NCBI GenBank assembly: GCA_029931535.1
Contig: JAQPZY010001129.1
Location: forward strand, 682,001 to 746,000
Direction of reading: 5' to 3'
Source of the DNA: Margaritifera margaritifera
Lineage: Eukaryota > Mollusca > Bivalvia > Unionida > Margaritiferidae
Length of the DNA stretch: 64,000 nt
Position 1 is the stretch's first letter; the number at the start of each line of letters is the position of its first letter. Below the pieces are notes generated by a model. The model had not been told where the DNA came from, did not search any database, and saw only the letters and a program-made list of their open reading frames with translations. This document shows positions 1 through 11,486 of the stretch, piece after piece. The position numbers were made by a program, and so were the translations under genes.

Positions 1-911
1 ATTAAATTTGAACCTTCATGTATCACAGCCAAGTAGTATCATCATGTCTTCTTGCTGAAACCTATTCCTTTGTTTACACTAAAAAATATATAATCTCCTA
101 GAAACCAAAGGGGTTTATTGAATTCAGTCTGAAGAAGCAATAAAGTGCATTTAGTCACTGATTTTATGTGTTGGTTTTGTTTATTTTAAGTAATTATTTT
201 GTTTCAACTAGCTTACTTCAAACTACTAATGTATCATCTGGCATAGATTTATCAGTCTAAAACTGGAGCAAAGGAAGTACCATGGAGTACAATATTTTTG
301 AATTTGTTTCTGGACAAAATAGGAAAACCTGCACAATTGTAGGTTAAAGTCATATATAATCCAACAATGATTTTCCTGGAAAATAATATAAGACATATTT
401 CCCATGAGGCTGGACTGTGCCATGCCAGTGATCTGCATTATGCGAAGTCCTATAATAAGTCATGGGTGTATGTAGTTACGAGACAGCAGGTTTGATTGAT
501 GGATGATCTGGTCATTTAGTTTCTTGTGGTCAACATGCAGGCATCAGGTCAGACTTAACTGATTTCTACTGTGAGTGTCCAAGGGGGACAAATGACACTT
601 AGTTGTCAACTGTTATGTCCAGTTGATCATGCAATCACGATAAAACTCCATGTCCCTGCAAATGTAATCATGTGATGGTCATCATTACCTACATGATAGA
701 GAGTGCATTTTGGGTATCATTACAATAACTGCACTAATCAACCATTATTGTATTCTACTGTAGTTCCAAAGAAAATCATTCATATTTTTTCTCTTATTTT
801 TCCTGTAGATTTGCTAACCAGTGAAGAATGTTACTAATGTATTCAATAAAATGCAGCATTAAATTCTAAACAAACTAAAAAATGCTGATTGAGTTCAGCC
901 TTGGCTTTAGG
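1..911. other. AT-rich stretch, nothing recognised
   Basis: Only short open frames (about 70 codons or fewer) without recognisable domains. No repeat boundary, RNA gene or splice-bounded exon could be supported. Confidence 0.5.
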
Positions 912-1098
912 GGAGCCATGGCAGCAAAGTTGGTGGAGTGTTAGACTCATAATCCATTGGCTGTGGGTTCGATAACAGCCAGGCCAGCCTGAATTGATTG
1001 CCTTGGTGTGTCCTTGGGAAAGGTACTTGGCTCCCATTTTCTTGCAATGATATATTAAATAATGTGTTAAAAGAACCTTTAAAACCCCCCCCCAAAAA
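912..1098 (+). mobile_element. tRNA-derived SINE (family S1), degraded
   Basis: The head resembles a tRNA, with a B-box-like GTGGGTTCGATAACAGCC at 963-980. The body reads GGTGTGTCCTTGGGAAAGG, then a CTCCCATTTTCTTGCAATGA segment and an AATAATGTGTTAAAAG segment. The C-rich and A-rich run at 1083-1100 is taken as the tail. The same body order occurs in reverse complement at 44225-44420, so this is a dispersed family and not a chance tRNA match. No clear target duplication was found. Confidence 0.65.
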
Positions 1099-1871
1099 AA
1101 ATCAAATCTCTTGGCTTTTGCAAAAAATGACCAAGCAAACAGGTGCAATTTGGCCAGTTCCAGAAAGGTCGCTTGCACTAAAAATTCCAGTAATTTAATT
1201 CAGATGCAACTATTTCCAGAAAATGCAACATTACCTACCGGTATGCTGATTTTTTTTTATATGTTGTGTTCAAATTAGTGCCTAACAGAAGTATGATAGT
1301 TTTGGTGCATCTGAACACTAGATTTCATCAAAAATGTAGAAACTTGAAGAAAATATATAAGAAACTTGATTAGTGATGTGATGTCTTTCAGTAACTGTTC
1401 ATAAGTATTACTATGCATGTCCTCTGCAAAACTGGTAGTCTACCTAATTAGGATCTGGACAATCTGTCAATAGAAAGATTAATGGCTAGCAAATGTTCAA
1501 AATTATGTTGAGACATATTTGGTGGAATACTTTGTTCAAATTTACATATATTCTATATTGTTGAGTATGTTTGTAATGGTTTACTTATAAAAAATGCATA
1601 CAGCTATCTAAAATTTAAAAAGAAATACACCAAAGATCTACAAGATTCTGATGAGACAAAATCCAAATTATATCAAAACATATTCATGTCAACAAAGAAT
1701 ACAATCATCCAGAAAATGGATGGACAGTTTTTCTGCAGTTGTAACAAATACAAGATTTGCAATAGTCATGTACATGCAGACACATACCCCAAAGTTGCGT
1801 AAATGCTGCAGTTGGACGACCTGCTACTATTCCTGTGTTAGTTACTATGCAGTTCTGTGAATATTTACTAA
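1099..1871. other. AT-rich stretch, nothing recognised
   Basis: No coding signal, array or terminal inverted repeat was seen. A 69-codon open frame at 1651-1860 has no recognisable domain. Confidence 0.5.
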
Positions 1872-2025
1872 TACAGTAGTATCTGTCTTTAAAGACAACC
1901 CCTTCTGCCAAACAAAATCATGGTCTCTCAAGACAGGTGGTCTCTCGTAACAGGTCAGAATGCTATATAATCAATAAATCTGTGGTCTCACATAACAGCA
2001 GTCTTTCAAGTCAGGTTTTACTGTA
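1872..2025. mobile_element. MITE-B copy 1 (TA-flanked, Tc1/mariner-type ends)
   Basis: The copy begins TA-CAGTAGTATCTGTCTTTAA and ends GTCTTTCAAGTCAGG...ACTG-TA, so the two ends are imperfect inverted repeats flanked by TA. The interior repeats the ends as a motif like GGTCTCTCAAGACAGG. Other copies lie at 11305-11486 and 49903-49999. TA flanks with CAGT-type ends are the usual signature of non-autonomous Tc1/mariner derivatives. No coding capacity. Confidence 0.75.
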
Positions 2026-3926
2026 TAACAAGAGTGAATTCTTGTTTACATACCGTCAAAAGCTTAAATCCCTTATTGACAAAAATATGGACTTGCCCAT
2101 GTCTGTGAAACTGGATCATAAAATCGACTGAGACCAATAGTATAACTATAAATTTATGCTCAATTGTGGCTTCATTTTCTGATAAATCTGCAAAATTACT
2201 ATTACAACAGAAATTTATTAAAATGCATCAAGTATTCCAAATTTTGCACACAAAAAAAAGAAAAAAGACAGTGGTGATGATGGCCATATTGTAGCCCAGG
2301 CCAAACAAGACCTCAAGAAAAATCTCCTTTTGCAACATACGTTTGCAAATTATGATGACAATGAAAGAAGCTACTTACATACAATCAGACTGTGCCTTGG
2401 GCCAATCTGATTAAAATCGAGAGCTCCTGCATGATGGAGATCTGACAGGAACCAATAAAAGTTCATGTTCTTGTGACCTTTGGAATTCCCGGACCCTTAT
2501 TGTTAGTAGCCTATCAGATGAATCCTTGCATTTCCTGTTAGGGAGAGTTACTATTAGTAACGATATGTTCTGAATGTCATTTTTCACTTTCAGCAGTATG
2601 AAAGCTGTAATTTGGTTCGTGACTATAAAGGTCAGCAGAACACGATATCCTATCAGTGCCCATCAAATCTGCTTATTGATAAGTAGATTTTCATAATTGT
2701 GGCTTCGGCAAAATTGAAAACAGATGAACAGATGGCCTAATTCACAGATGTGTTAATTATGAGTGTACAGTACATACCTCTTGCAGTCCAGAATCTACAT
2801 CACTGGAGAAACTTTAAATAAATTTCCACTTCCAAAAGGTGGATCATTAATTATCCTAACACTTGAATATCTAACTACTTTACAGAATAAATTATCTCAA
2901 CTTGTTTTTGATGATGATCATCTCAGAAAAATCTCTTTCATTCTTCACACAGTGAATATCAGTTCTGTTCAAGTACAAAAGAGTATTAGTGGACCTGCTT
3001 AAGCCGGTCAAGTAAAAACTAGCTTTAGTGACCATAGTCCAACTTGATCACCATGACCACCAGACCATGAAGATCAGTCTGATGATAGAACACCATACAA
3101 TCTCTACCCCCTGACACTAAATCTGACATCTTCACTATATCAAACTCTCACTATAGTTACAACAAGAAAAAGAAATCAGTTAGTACAATTAGTAAGGTTA
3201 CCTGTACATTCAACTCCACTTTCAGCATGCTGTAAGGACTGTAGGAAACAGGGCAACTCAGACACTGCTCCAAGTTGTCCCTAATTTGGGACTATGCTGA
3301 CAATATATTTCTCAGTTATGCATGAAATGCCAAATATAATTTGAAACTTACTATGCTTAACTGCCTAAGTCACCACAAAAATATTCTATACATTTAGATG
3401 ACTGTTTTCAAACCTATGTATAAAATCACACTGAACTCTAAATTCAGTAAAATTGGTATACCTCAGTTGTTTTTTTGTATTTTTATATCAAGATAGTACA
3501 ACTTTCATTTGTAGGTCTGTCTCCCCAAAATGATTAACTCTCTGTGCTGCACATTATGCCATAAATTATACTTGATCATGCTGTATTGCATAAAAATGCA
3601 AATAAATAAATAAATATAAAAATAAACTCAAGGTCATTCCTACAATAAATGTTGCATCTGCCTATGGTCTTGACCTTTGAACAGGACCATCAATGGCTAG
3701 CCATTTTTATGTCAAGGTTAATAAGGGTATTTTAACAAATCTTTAACCAAAAAAAAAGGACACAAAGAAGAATAAGTGAATACAGAACAGTCCACTTGCC
3801 ATCTTCAAGACTTTTAAGTAATTTTGTCACCTTGTATAATGACAAAAAGAGATATGGGATCTGTCAAATTTTGGGGACACAAGCAGTTTTCGTTGGTCAA
3901 ATCTAACAAGTGCAGCTGACACGGTT
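2026..3926. other. AT-rich stretch, no supported gene
   Basis: The longest open frame (2763-3002, plus strand, 79 codons) has no recognisable domain and no flanking splice or repeat context. A short (AAAT)n patch lies near 3600-3622. Confidence 0.45.
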
Positions 3927-4149
3927 GCTATACACTGCAGAAGCCAAGGACTGACTCGGCAGTTAGTGTGCTGGACTCACAGCCAAAAGGGTGCGGATTT
4001 GAATCCAATCACTAGATCAGTCCAGGTCGGCTAACATGGTGTATCCTTAAACAAAGCACTTTATTCCAATTGCCTTGGCACTAAATAACCTACTTTTGTT
4101 GCTGTGCCATAAAACACTAAACCCAAACCAAACCAACCTATGCACTGTG
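3927..4149 (+). mobile_element. tRNA-derived SINE with near-matching target duplication
   Basis: The tRNA-like head has an A-box-like GGCAGTTAGTGTGCTGGACT and a B-box-like GGATTTGAATCC. The body contains GTATCCTTAAACAAAGCAC, a diverged form of the S1 body motif. The tail is an (AAACC)n-like repeat ending near 4136. Flanks CTATACACTG (3928-3937) and CTATGCACTG (4138-4147) differ at one base and look like an aged target-site duplication. Confidence 0.7.
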
Positions 4150-4689
4150 TTATAAACCCTTTGTTAGAATCAAGATGATCCTGAACATTTTTGCATAATA
4201 AACAAACTTTGCATCAAAAATGAAGTCAACTGTTTTCAATAAAGGTTCTTGACTTAACAAATCCTGCTTATTTATTGGATTGTTTTTGACCATGAACATC
4301 TAGTGATAGGAGTTTAATGAACTATCTGAGGCAAACCTCACACTATAAGCTCATAAAAATCTTATGAACCTCTTGCGAAATTGCCTTTCCTTCGAAAAAT
4401 GGCTCTGTAAATGTGCTATAAATATCAAAAGGATTCATGGTAGTGAGTTCTCAACTGAGTGCAGATTTAAATTGCAAATGAAGTCAGGAAAAAAACATTT
4501 ACATTTATGGCCTGTACATGTCAGGTTTATGAATACTTAAGAAGCTACTATCACTAAATCTTGATGGACATACACAAAACTGCTATACAAAAAGAAACAA
4601 GTTGGTGTGAGATTGCTCACCTGGCTGACATCACTTAAAAGCCATGTATGCAAGGGCAGCTGGTTTTTGTTTTATTTCTTATTTGTTTG
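4150..4689. other. AT-rich stretch, nothing recognised
   Basis: No coding or repeat structure was seen between the SINE and the tandem array that follows. Confidence 0.5.
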
Positions 4690-5570
4690 TGTTGTTTTTT
4701 ATTTTTAGTAATGTGGTCAAATTTGAAGGCATCATTTATACAAACTTGAAAGGCCTTCTTGCCAGGGTTGTTCTGTGTCACATTGGGTCAAATTCTGTTC
4801 AGATGGTTTTAAGGAGTTATTTAAGGGTTTTCTATTGTTAGTAATAGTGACCATATCCAATAGTGGATTAGCATAATTTGTACAAATTAGGCTTTCACTG
4901 CAAAATGCTTTGTCCAATTCTGTCAAATTCTGTTTTGTAGTCTGTGGGTATTGGTTTGAAATTTTTTAAATTTTTAGTAACACTGGCCATATTTGATGGC
5001 ACATTGGCATCATTTGTATTAAAAGACTTTCATACCTGAATGTTTTCTGTAAAATTTGGCCTAATACTGTCCAGCAGTTTTTTTGAAGTTACTTAAAGAT
5101 TTTTCTATTTTTAGTAACAGTGTCCATATTTGATGGTGGCTCAGCATAATTTGCACAAATTTGGTTAAATTATGTTCAGCAGTTTTGGATAAGAATATGT
5201 ATAATGGTTTTTATATTTTTAGTAAGAGCAGCCATATCTGATGGTGGATTGGTATTATTTGTAAAAAGTTATTTAAAAGTTTTAATATTTTTAGTAATGG
5301 TGGCCATATTTGATGACAGATTAGAATCATTTGTAAAAATTGTAAAGTCCTTTATGTAAAAATTCTGTTTTTCAAATTTGATCAAATTCTGTTTGGTTGC
5401 TTTGGACATAAAGGTACTTAAAGGTTTTTCTTTTTTAGTAATGGTAGCCATATCTGATGAGGGATCAGCATCAGTTGTACAAATTTGAAAGACTTTTATG
5501 CTAGGCTGCTATCTGTCAAATTTGGTCCAATTATGTTCAGCAGTTTTTGAAGAGATGTCATTTAACTCAT
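4690..5570. repeat. Diverged tandem array, ~135-bp unit, ~7 copies
   Basis: The landmark TTTTTAGTAA followed by a CCATATTTGATGG-like segment recurs near 4703, 4837, 4972, 5109, 5217, 5289 and 5433. Most spacings are 134-144 bp; 5217 to 5289 is a shortened unit. Each unit also has a CAAATTCTGTTCAGCAGTTT-like segment. Copies differ at many sites, so the array is old. Short open frames inside it are repeat by-products. Confidence 0.75.
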
Positions 5571-5639
5571 TAATGTCGGGAGCTTTTTTCTCATTTACAT
5601 TTAAGATTGAGATAGAACAGAAAGTTTTCTTGATACACA

Positions 5640-6370
5640 AGGCATGAAGCTTGCTCTGACTTCTTGCAGACATCAAGGTGAGTAAAAAGTCTTGAATGTA
5701 AGTTCCTGGAAGGAAGTCGCACTCAATGGTTCATAGGAAGTTTCGCTTAATTTAAAGAATACAAAACACAAGAGAGATACCATTTGGGTGTCTGACAGCG
5801 GGAGACTGCAGCTCAAAAAACTTCATAAGATCAGCAAGGTGCAAATCCAAACCATTTGCCATGTTCTGAGAGAATTTAAGTGTGTTGGAAATGGCAGCTC
5901 TATAGCCCTTGATTGTTGATACTGAACATCCTTTGTTCTCAAAAAGAAACAAAAGGAAATCAGGGACAGAACTCACAGAGGGACAGCTAAAATCAATATG
6001 GTTCTTACTGCACCAATCACAAAAGATTCTCCAACTGGCACCATAGACCGTGGAAGCAGAATCTCTTCTGGCCTGAATGATGCAACAATCAACTTGACCC
6101 AAAAACTTGTTCCGGCAGATGAGCCAAACATGAAGGTGGAGAATGTGAGGGCTGTTGTGTAGGAGGGAGCCCCTGCTTAGGTATGCCTGGGTTGATCTAT
6201 CAGCAGGTCTAGAAGATTGTTGAACCATGATTATTGGGGCCACAGTGGGGGCTATGAAAATTATATGAGCAGTGGAAGTTCTGACTTTTTGTAGAACTTG
6301 TGGTAGCAGCTGGAAAGGTGGGAAAGCATACATGAATAGACCATCCCACTGGAAGCTGAACGTGTCCACT
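5640..6370 (-). pseudogene. DIRS tyrosine recombinase, N-terminal part
   Basis: Translation gives a block typical of the N-terminal, DNA-binding SAM-like domain of DIRS/phage-integrase recombinases, with WRIFCDWC and VSTIKGYRAAISNTLKF. It is preceded by the spacer usual between RNase H and recombinase (DTFSFQWD, YAFPPFQLLPQVLQKVR). The frame stops at 5752. The C-terminal catalytic half, with the HxxR box and active-site tyrosine, is missing because the element is truncated near 5637. In an intact element the enzyme would join the circular DNA intermediate to the chromosome. This copy cannot. Confidence 0.8.
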
Positions 6371-6895
6371 GTCTATGCTCTCTGGTTCAGGACTGAAGAA
6401 ATGTAAAAGGAAAGTCTGCTGTTGAGCCTGGTCACAAACAAGTCCACCAGAGACTTTCCCCACAGTGTGAAAAGGGACTTTGTTATGGACTGTTATGGAG
6501 CAGTGTAGAGACCATTCCATGAGGACTGTTTTGTCTGTCCTGGACAAACTGTCCACTAATACTTTCTTTCCCGGAATGTGGAAAACTTGGAGGGTGATGT
6601 TCTCCAAGGTTGCCAAGTGGAGGAAGTTCCAGACCTCCACGCAAACAGAAGGAGCATGTATGCCTCCTTGACATCAAAGATATGTTATGACAGACATGTT
6701 ATTGGATGAGACCATGACACACTGACCCCTTACTCTGTCGATGTACTCTTGCAAAGCTGGAAATATGGCCTTCATTTCTAGATTGTTGATGTGTAGGGAT
6801 GATTTGTCCAGATTCCAATGACCCTGGAGGATTATATAAACCCTCCAGTTCTAAATGAGCACCCCAACCAGAATCTGATGCACCAGTAGAGATGT
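6371..6895 (-). pseudogene. DIRS RNase H domain, degraded
   Basis: Across frames the RNase H block order is visible: a start like ASDSGWGAHLELEG, then NNLEMKAIFPALQEYID, then VSSNNMSV, then FHIPGKKVLVDSLSR and MEWSLH. RNase H would remove RNA from the RNA/DNA hybrid. The usual catalytic SDN is read here as SNN, suggesting loss of an active-site aspartate. Frame changes also lie between the blocks. The domain is preceded by RT and followed by recombinase, as expected for DIRS. Confidence 0.75.
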
Positions 6896-7610
6896 TCTAA
6901 AGAAACCAGCAATGTTCAAGATTCCCAGTAGGAGAAGTAAAGGTTTGCAAACAATGTCTTGGCTCATAGCGCCTCTAGATGCGTCAGGATTCATTCTATC
7001 TAGTCCCATGGGACCCAGGCTAAGTTCTGGTTCATGAGGAAATTCATTCCCACGTAAATGAAGTCCAGAGATGGAATGAGCTCTGACGTCTCGAGGTTGG
7101 GTAAAAGAGCCAAATGAGTTACTGTAGACCTGGAACGGAAAAGATCCTGATAGAGGCACTGTACCTGAACATTGTGGATCAGTCAGTCGTCGAAATACTG
7201 GTTTGAGAATATGGTCTCCATCTTGAAAGGTTCCTCAGAAGAAACCAGTTTAAAGGGGAGAGATTGATTATGAGACAAAACTTTCTGCTTTTCTTGGTGA
7301 CCAGGAAGATTCAGGAGTAGAATGCGGGAGACTGCTTGTACAGAACCCTCTTGACTGCCCCTTTCTGTAAAAGGGTGTGCACCTCTTCCTTTAATTTCAC
7401 CAGATTGGATTGATAAAAAAACATCGGGGTCCTTGACAGTGGAGGTTGTTCCTGAAACTGTAGTTGGTAACCCTCATTCACAACAGAAACGATCCACCTA
7501 TCGTCCATGATGCTTGACCATGATGCTTGACCGAGCCTCTGAAGAGAGAGGCCTAGACGAGCACCTACGGAGATGTTTGGGAGAGGCATACATCGCAGGA
7601 GAGAGTTTGA
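6896..7610 (-). pseudogene. DIRS reverse transcriptase, internally deleted
   Basis: The N-terminal RT segment is recognisable (DDRWIVSVVNEGYQLQF, PPLSRTPMFF, LLQKGAVKRV, then INLSP). It is joined almost directly to a catalytic-type YFDD (7186-7197) whose next codon is a stop where related elements usually have W. The palm segment between the FKMET-like region and YFDD is missing. That segment carries the first catalytic aspartate, which copy 2 keeps as SIDLQNAY. Later sequence (ELIPSLDFIYVGMNF, LLLGILNIA) is the RT thumb/connection. The gene is dead. The coding strand agrees with all neighbouring fragments. Confidence 0.8.
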
Positions 7611-9052
7611 GTCCCTATGGTTAGAGTGCCTTGAGCTGTTTCCCCCATTTTACTTAGGAAAGGATGATGGATTAGAAAACTTCATCCTTGGGGGTCTTTG
7701 GCAACCACACCTTAGACCCGACGGTCAAGGAGAAGAGTTCAATTGAGGTTGCAGATTGGATGGAGGCTGCATCTGTCAAAATATTTTGCAGATGGCCCCT
7801 GAGGGCGATTCACATTACCATACTTCCTGGCTGATTGTGATGAGCCAGGAGAGGTTGTAAAGGATCTGTACTGATGATCCTTCAGATCTTGTGAAGTCAT
7901 GGCAGAAATGTGTCCTCTGAAAAGGATCTCAGCATTGAGGCTACCTTCAGCATACTAAATGAAGTAGCTGAGAAGAGGTTGGTATGAGAAGCTAGTGTAA
8001 ATAACAACCAGGCTTTCTGTTTTTAGACTATAGCTTCTACTGTTTTTATTGGAAGGTGCACCCTGGCTCCAGTAGAAAAACCCATTTGAGACAATCTGGC
8101 ATCCAATTGGGGAGGTTTAATAGGCCACTTTGGGGAATGTACCTGGTAGCTCGAGGCAGATCCCAAAGGTCACAAAGCAGAGGCAGGAACCCTCGACATT
8201 GCCGAGCAATATCCTGGCCTGTAGAGAACCTCTGAGAGATTTCCTCAATCGTGAACCAATGAGGAAAAAGCAGGAGGTCTGGTTGGGTTTGGGTCCCTGA
8301 GATCTTTTCCAAACTGGAAAGAATCTTCTTGGACTGTGCACCTGATGGTTTCAGGCACAAGTCCACAAGTAAGAGGTGGTAAACAAAGTATCAAAGGACC
8401 AGATCTCCTCCTCCTCATCCAAATGAGGAAGTAGTGGACCTGATAGGAGGCATCCATGGAGCTGCTTCCTTATAGAACTCAATGGAGTCGACGAGGATAG
8501 ATAAGGCATCATCATCGTCTAGTACACTCCGTACAGGGGAGTTGCTGGGCCTCAGTATGTCCATTGGGGGTGGGGGTGACATAGGAGCACTAAACGCCAT
8601 GGCCCGTAACTCCATGCTGTGTGTAGGGGCTCTGGTCATGTGTACTAGAAGTTCCAGTGGGAAGATGAGACTGCTTGTCTTTCCTGGATGGTATAAATGA
8701 TGACATGCCTCCAACCTTCCTGGTTGATGCAACCTGATGAGGTGATGGTGTTGCATGAGCAGCAGCATCAGCTCTACTCTGGGTTCAGGGTCCAGTAGTC
8801 CATAGAGTCATAAAGGTCCAATTTCCTTGAGATATGGGGTCTCACATCCCATAAGGAGTCATAGGAATAATAGGGATGGGGGAGGGAGACAGATTCGTTC
8901 CCCTTCCCTAGTCTGAACTTGGTGGGCAGACTACCATTCCTACACAGGATGTGACGATAGATCGGGGAGAGCAGGGAACATGGTCCTATCCCTATCGCCA
9001 TACCAGGAGGCCTCTGTGTGATGACCAGTGAATAGTGATCAGTGATCAGCAT
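7611..9052 (-). pseudogene. DIRS gag-like region, frameshifted
   Basis: Several overlapping frames align with the gag-like frames of copies 2 and 3. Shared blocks include KPSGAQSKKILSSLEKISG, SILVDSIEFYKEAAP and WDVRPHISRKL. The role is inferred from position upstream of RT, as in DIRS elements; no catalytic motif was seen. Several frame changes between 8046 and 8770 break it. The N-terminal zinc-finger-like part seen in copy 2 is absent because the element is 5'-truncated. Confidence 0.7.
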
Positions 9053-9085
9053 GGGATGACAGGTGACCTTTTTTTTTTTTTTTTT

Positions 9086-10534
9086 AAAGTAAGGCTAAAT
9101 TTGCATCTCAACATGTTTGTATTCCTAACCAATGCTTCCTTATTTAATTTAAGATACCTAGACCTTTAATTATTTGTCATCTGTTATTTTTATTTGTTAA
9201 TTTTTTGTAGAGCTTAATCTACTTCTTAGTATCCTTCAGGTCCTAATTTGTGCTTTGGTTTAGTTGCCAAAACACTAAATTCACTGTTAAATACTACCTT
9301 TTTTAAAGTGCTTTGCTTGCTTATATTTAGGTTATGTGCTATGTAATTTGTCTCTTTGTATATGTTATGTAATTTATCTCTTTGTATTTATGTATAATGC
9401 TATGTTTGCATGTTCTGCAAGTCAGATTGATTTAATGTCTTTTGTTTTATGTACTGTTGGTAAAAAGTTCATGAGAGCTTATGTTTAATTGTTGTTTTCA
9501 TCATGCAAACTATAAATAAATATTATCTTATTTATTTTTTTATTCCAACTTTAGTTATATCTACTTTGTTTCCAAACAATTTCTAACATTGTAATAACAA
9601 CAGAATTTCTGTGATTTCTATAACACATTCTATTCTACTGTTGGTTTTTAACAGAGTAACCTTACCCTGTTCATTGACACATGCAGATATGCCACTTTAA
9701 AATCCCCACAAAAAGAAGAAAAGATAATAGTGACTTGCAACTTCCAGTTTACATCTGAAAATGTGAAGGTGACTTCCAGTTTACATCTGAAAATGTGAAG
9801 GTGACCGGAATGCATCAGGGAGTGATTAAGTGTAACCGAATACCATAAGCTGATACATGTATGGTTATATTGCTAATTTAATGGAATACACTTGACAAAA
9901 AAGCAAAAAAAAAGCAAAAAAAACAAACAAACAAACACAAATTTAAAAATAAAAAGGTTAAAACAGAATTTAAAATAAAATGCAGTTGTGCAGCTATTTT
10001 ATTGGGTTTAGTAAAAGAATCACTTAGTGCTGGGCATATCTTGACTCACTAACCTGAATTCGTCCCTGATCCCATAACACTGATGTCAGTGGAGTGGTAA
10101 ATTTTAGAGCCATTACACCTGATATACATCAACATGTTACAAATGATATCAGAGATGAAAATGGAAACTGTGACAGGTGGTTTTAATATGAACACCTGTA
10201 ATTTTTTTTATTTTTTATAATTAAATATGAAAGAAATCAACCTGAATTATTGAATTGTTAACTGTTAATGGTAGTCTGGGGAGGGGGGTAGCAAGCAGCA
10301 AAAGAACTTAATTAAACAATGCAAAAGTAACAAAAAAAATCTTTTAAATTTATCAGGTATCTAGTTCAATACCATTCATATATATGCACTGAAGGCTAAA
10401 TCAACTTGAAAGTAATCAATCTTATCTTACACAGGTAAATGAAAAAAAGCAATAGGATATATATTATTCAAATTTATTATAGAATATCCTGATATTACAG
10501 GACCCTTAAAAAAGAGAGAAAATCAAAATAAATA
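9086..10534. other. AT-rich stretch with one short tandem duplication
   Basis: No gene was recognised. 9086-9540 is T-rich, with near-repeats of TATGTAATTTATCTCTTTGT. The only clear structure is the 32-bp duplication at 9741-9804, listed separately. Confidence 0.45.
9741..9804. repeat. Perfect 32-bp tandem duplication
   Basis: A unit beginning CTTCCAGTTTACATCTGAAA is repeated head to tail at 9741-9772 and 9773-9804 with no mismatch, suggesting a recent duplication. Confidence 0.9.
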
Positions 10535-10686
10535 ATGCGCCAGCAGATCTGGGTCTATGCAGTTTGTAAGGACTACTCAGTAGAACAAACAACATAGACC
10601 CTGATCTGTCAGCTCATTATGCGACGGCAGATCAGGGTCTATGTTGTTTGCATTTGGACTTGGCTTATTCGCGAGTATATACGGTA
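10535..10686. mobile_element. MITE-A copy 1, left end missing
   Basis: Contains the MITE-A core (AATGCGCCAGCAGATCTGGG, then CAGTAGAACAAAC, CATAGACCCTGATCTG). It ends with the right terminal repeat, TTTGCATTTGGACTTGGC through CGAGTATATACGGTA. The complete copy is at 52136-52340. Internal inverted repeats (CAGATCTGGGTCTATG against CATAGACCCTGATCTG) would let it fold back. Confidence 0.75.
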
Positions 10687-11304
10687 GGTGATGGACATTC
10701 AGTTAGACCTGAATACTAGATGTAAATTATGTGCTGCATCACACCTTTGCCAGTGATAGTATTGGTCAGTAGTCCAGTGGCACAGGTCAGGGTTTGACTT
10801 GCATGCAGGAATACATTAATTCAAGTGAAGAATGTAAATAAAACCTGATTTGCTAGTGTATTGTGGTATAGTAGTCCATGCTGTCTGCAGATGAGTGTGC
10901 ATTAGATATGTACACAAGCATATACGGTACACCATCAATGGTTTGACTTCCCCCAGGTTATGAAAGTCTGAATAACATGTCTGAGGAGTAATGTAATCTT
11001 GTCAGATCTATATTGACACACCTATACTGTCCACCCTAAATATTTGTAAATTATCAAGAGATTTGAAGAGAAACAAACCCACAGTCAAGATTTTTATTTC
11101 AATGATATTGCTCAGGGGATGGATACTGTATTTTCAGATTCAACAAATTTATGGATACACATTTGATTTGGAATGTGGTTCTAATCAACAACTAGCTACT
11201 ATTATAAAGGTGAAGATATAGAAGAATCTGAATGATAAACCCATTTCAACTGTAAGTCAATATCATTGAATAAGCCAATTTTGTTTAACAGACCTATATG
11301 TAGG
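10687..11304. other. Nothing recognised
   Basis: No coding or repeat structure seen. Confidence 0.45.
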
Positions 11305-11486
11305 TACAGTAAAACCTGTCTTGAGAGGCCACTGCTATGAGAGACCACCTGTCTTGAGAGACTAGGATCTCCATGCAAAGATTTATTGATTATATAGTGT
11401 TATAACCTGTTATGAGAGACCACCTGTCTTGAGAGACCATTATTTTTTGGCAGAAGGGGTGGTCTTTCAAGACAGGTTCTACTGTA
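11305..11486. mobile_element. MITE-B copy 2, most complete copy
   Basis: TA-CAGTAAAACCTGTCTTGAG at the left and GTCTTTCAAGACAGGTTC...ACTG-TA at the right are inverted repeats of about 27 bp flanked by TA. The interior holds two further copies of ATGAGAGACCACCTGTCTTG, so the element is built from repeated end-like segments. At about 182 bp it is the longest of the three copies. Confidence 0.85.

Larger units (their letters stand above)
5637..9068 (-). mobile_element. DIRS-type retrotransposon, copy 1 (truncated, internally deleted)
   Basis: On the minus strand the order is gag-like region, reverse transcriptase, RNase H, tyrosine recombinase, as in DIRS elements. These use a tyrosine recombinase in place of an integrase. 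Homology with copy 3 starts at the shared CAAGGCATGAA segment (5639 here, 35670 there). It stops at the 5' side at a T-run (9069-9085), so terminal repeats are absent. Stops and frameshifts interrupt every gene, so it cannot encode its proteins. The segment looks richer in G and C than its flanks. Confidence 0.85.

Noticed and set aside
2763..3002. 79-codon plus-strand frame
   Set aside because: No recognisable domain, no codon or splice support, and comparable lengths occur by chance in 64 kb.
9086..9540. Possible LINE 3' untranslated region ending in AATAAATATTATC
   Set aside because: No adjacent coding piece on that strand, no clear poly(A) tail and no target duplication.
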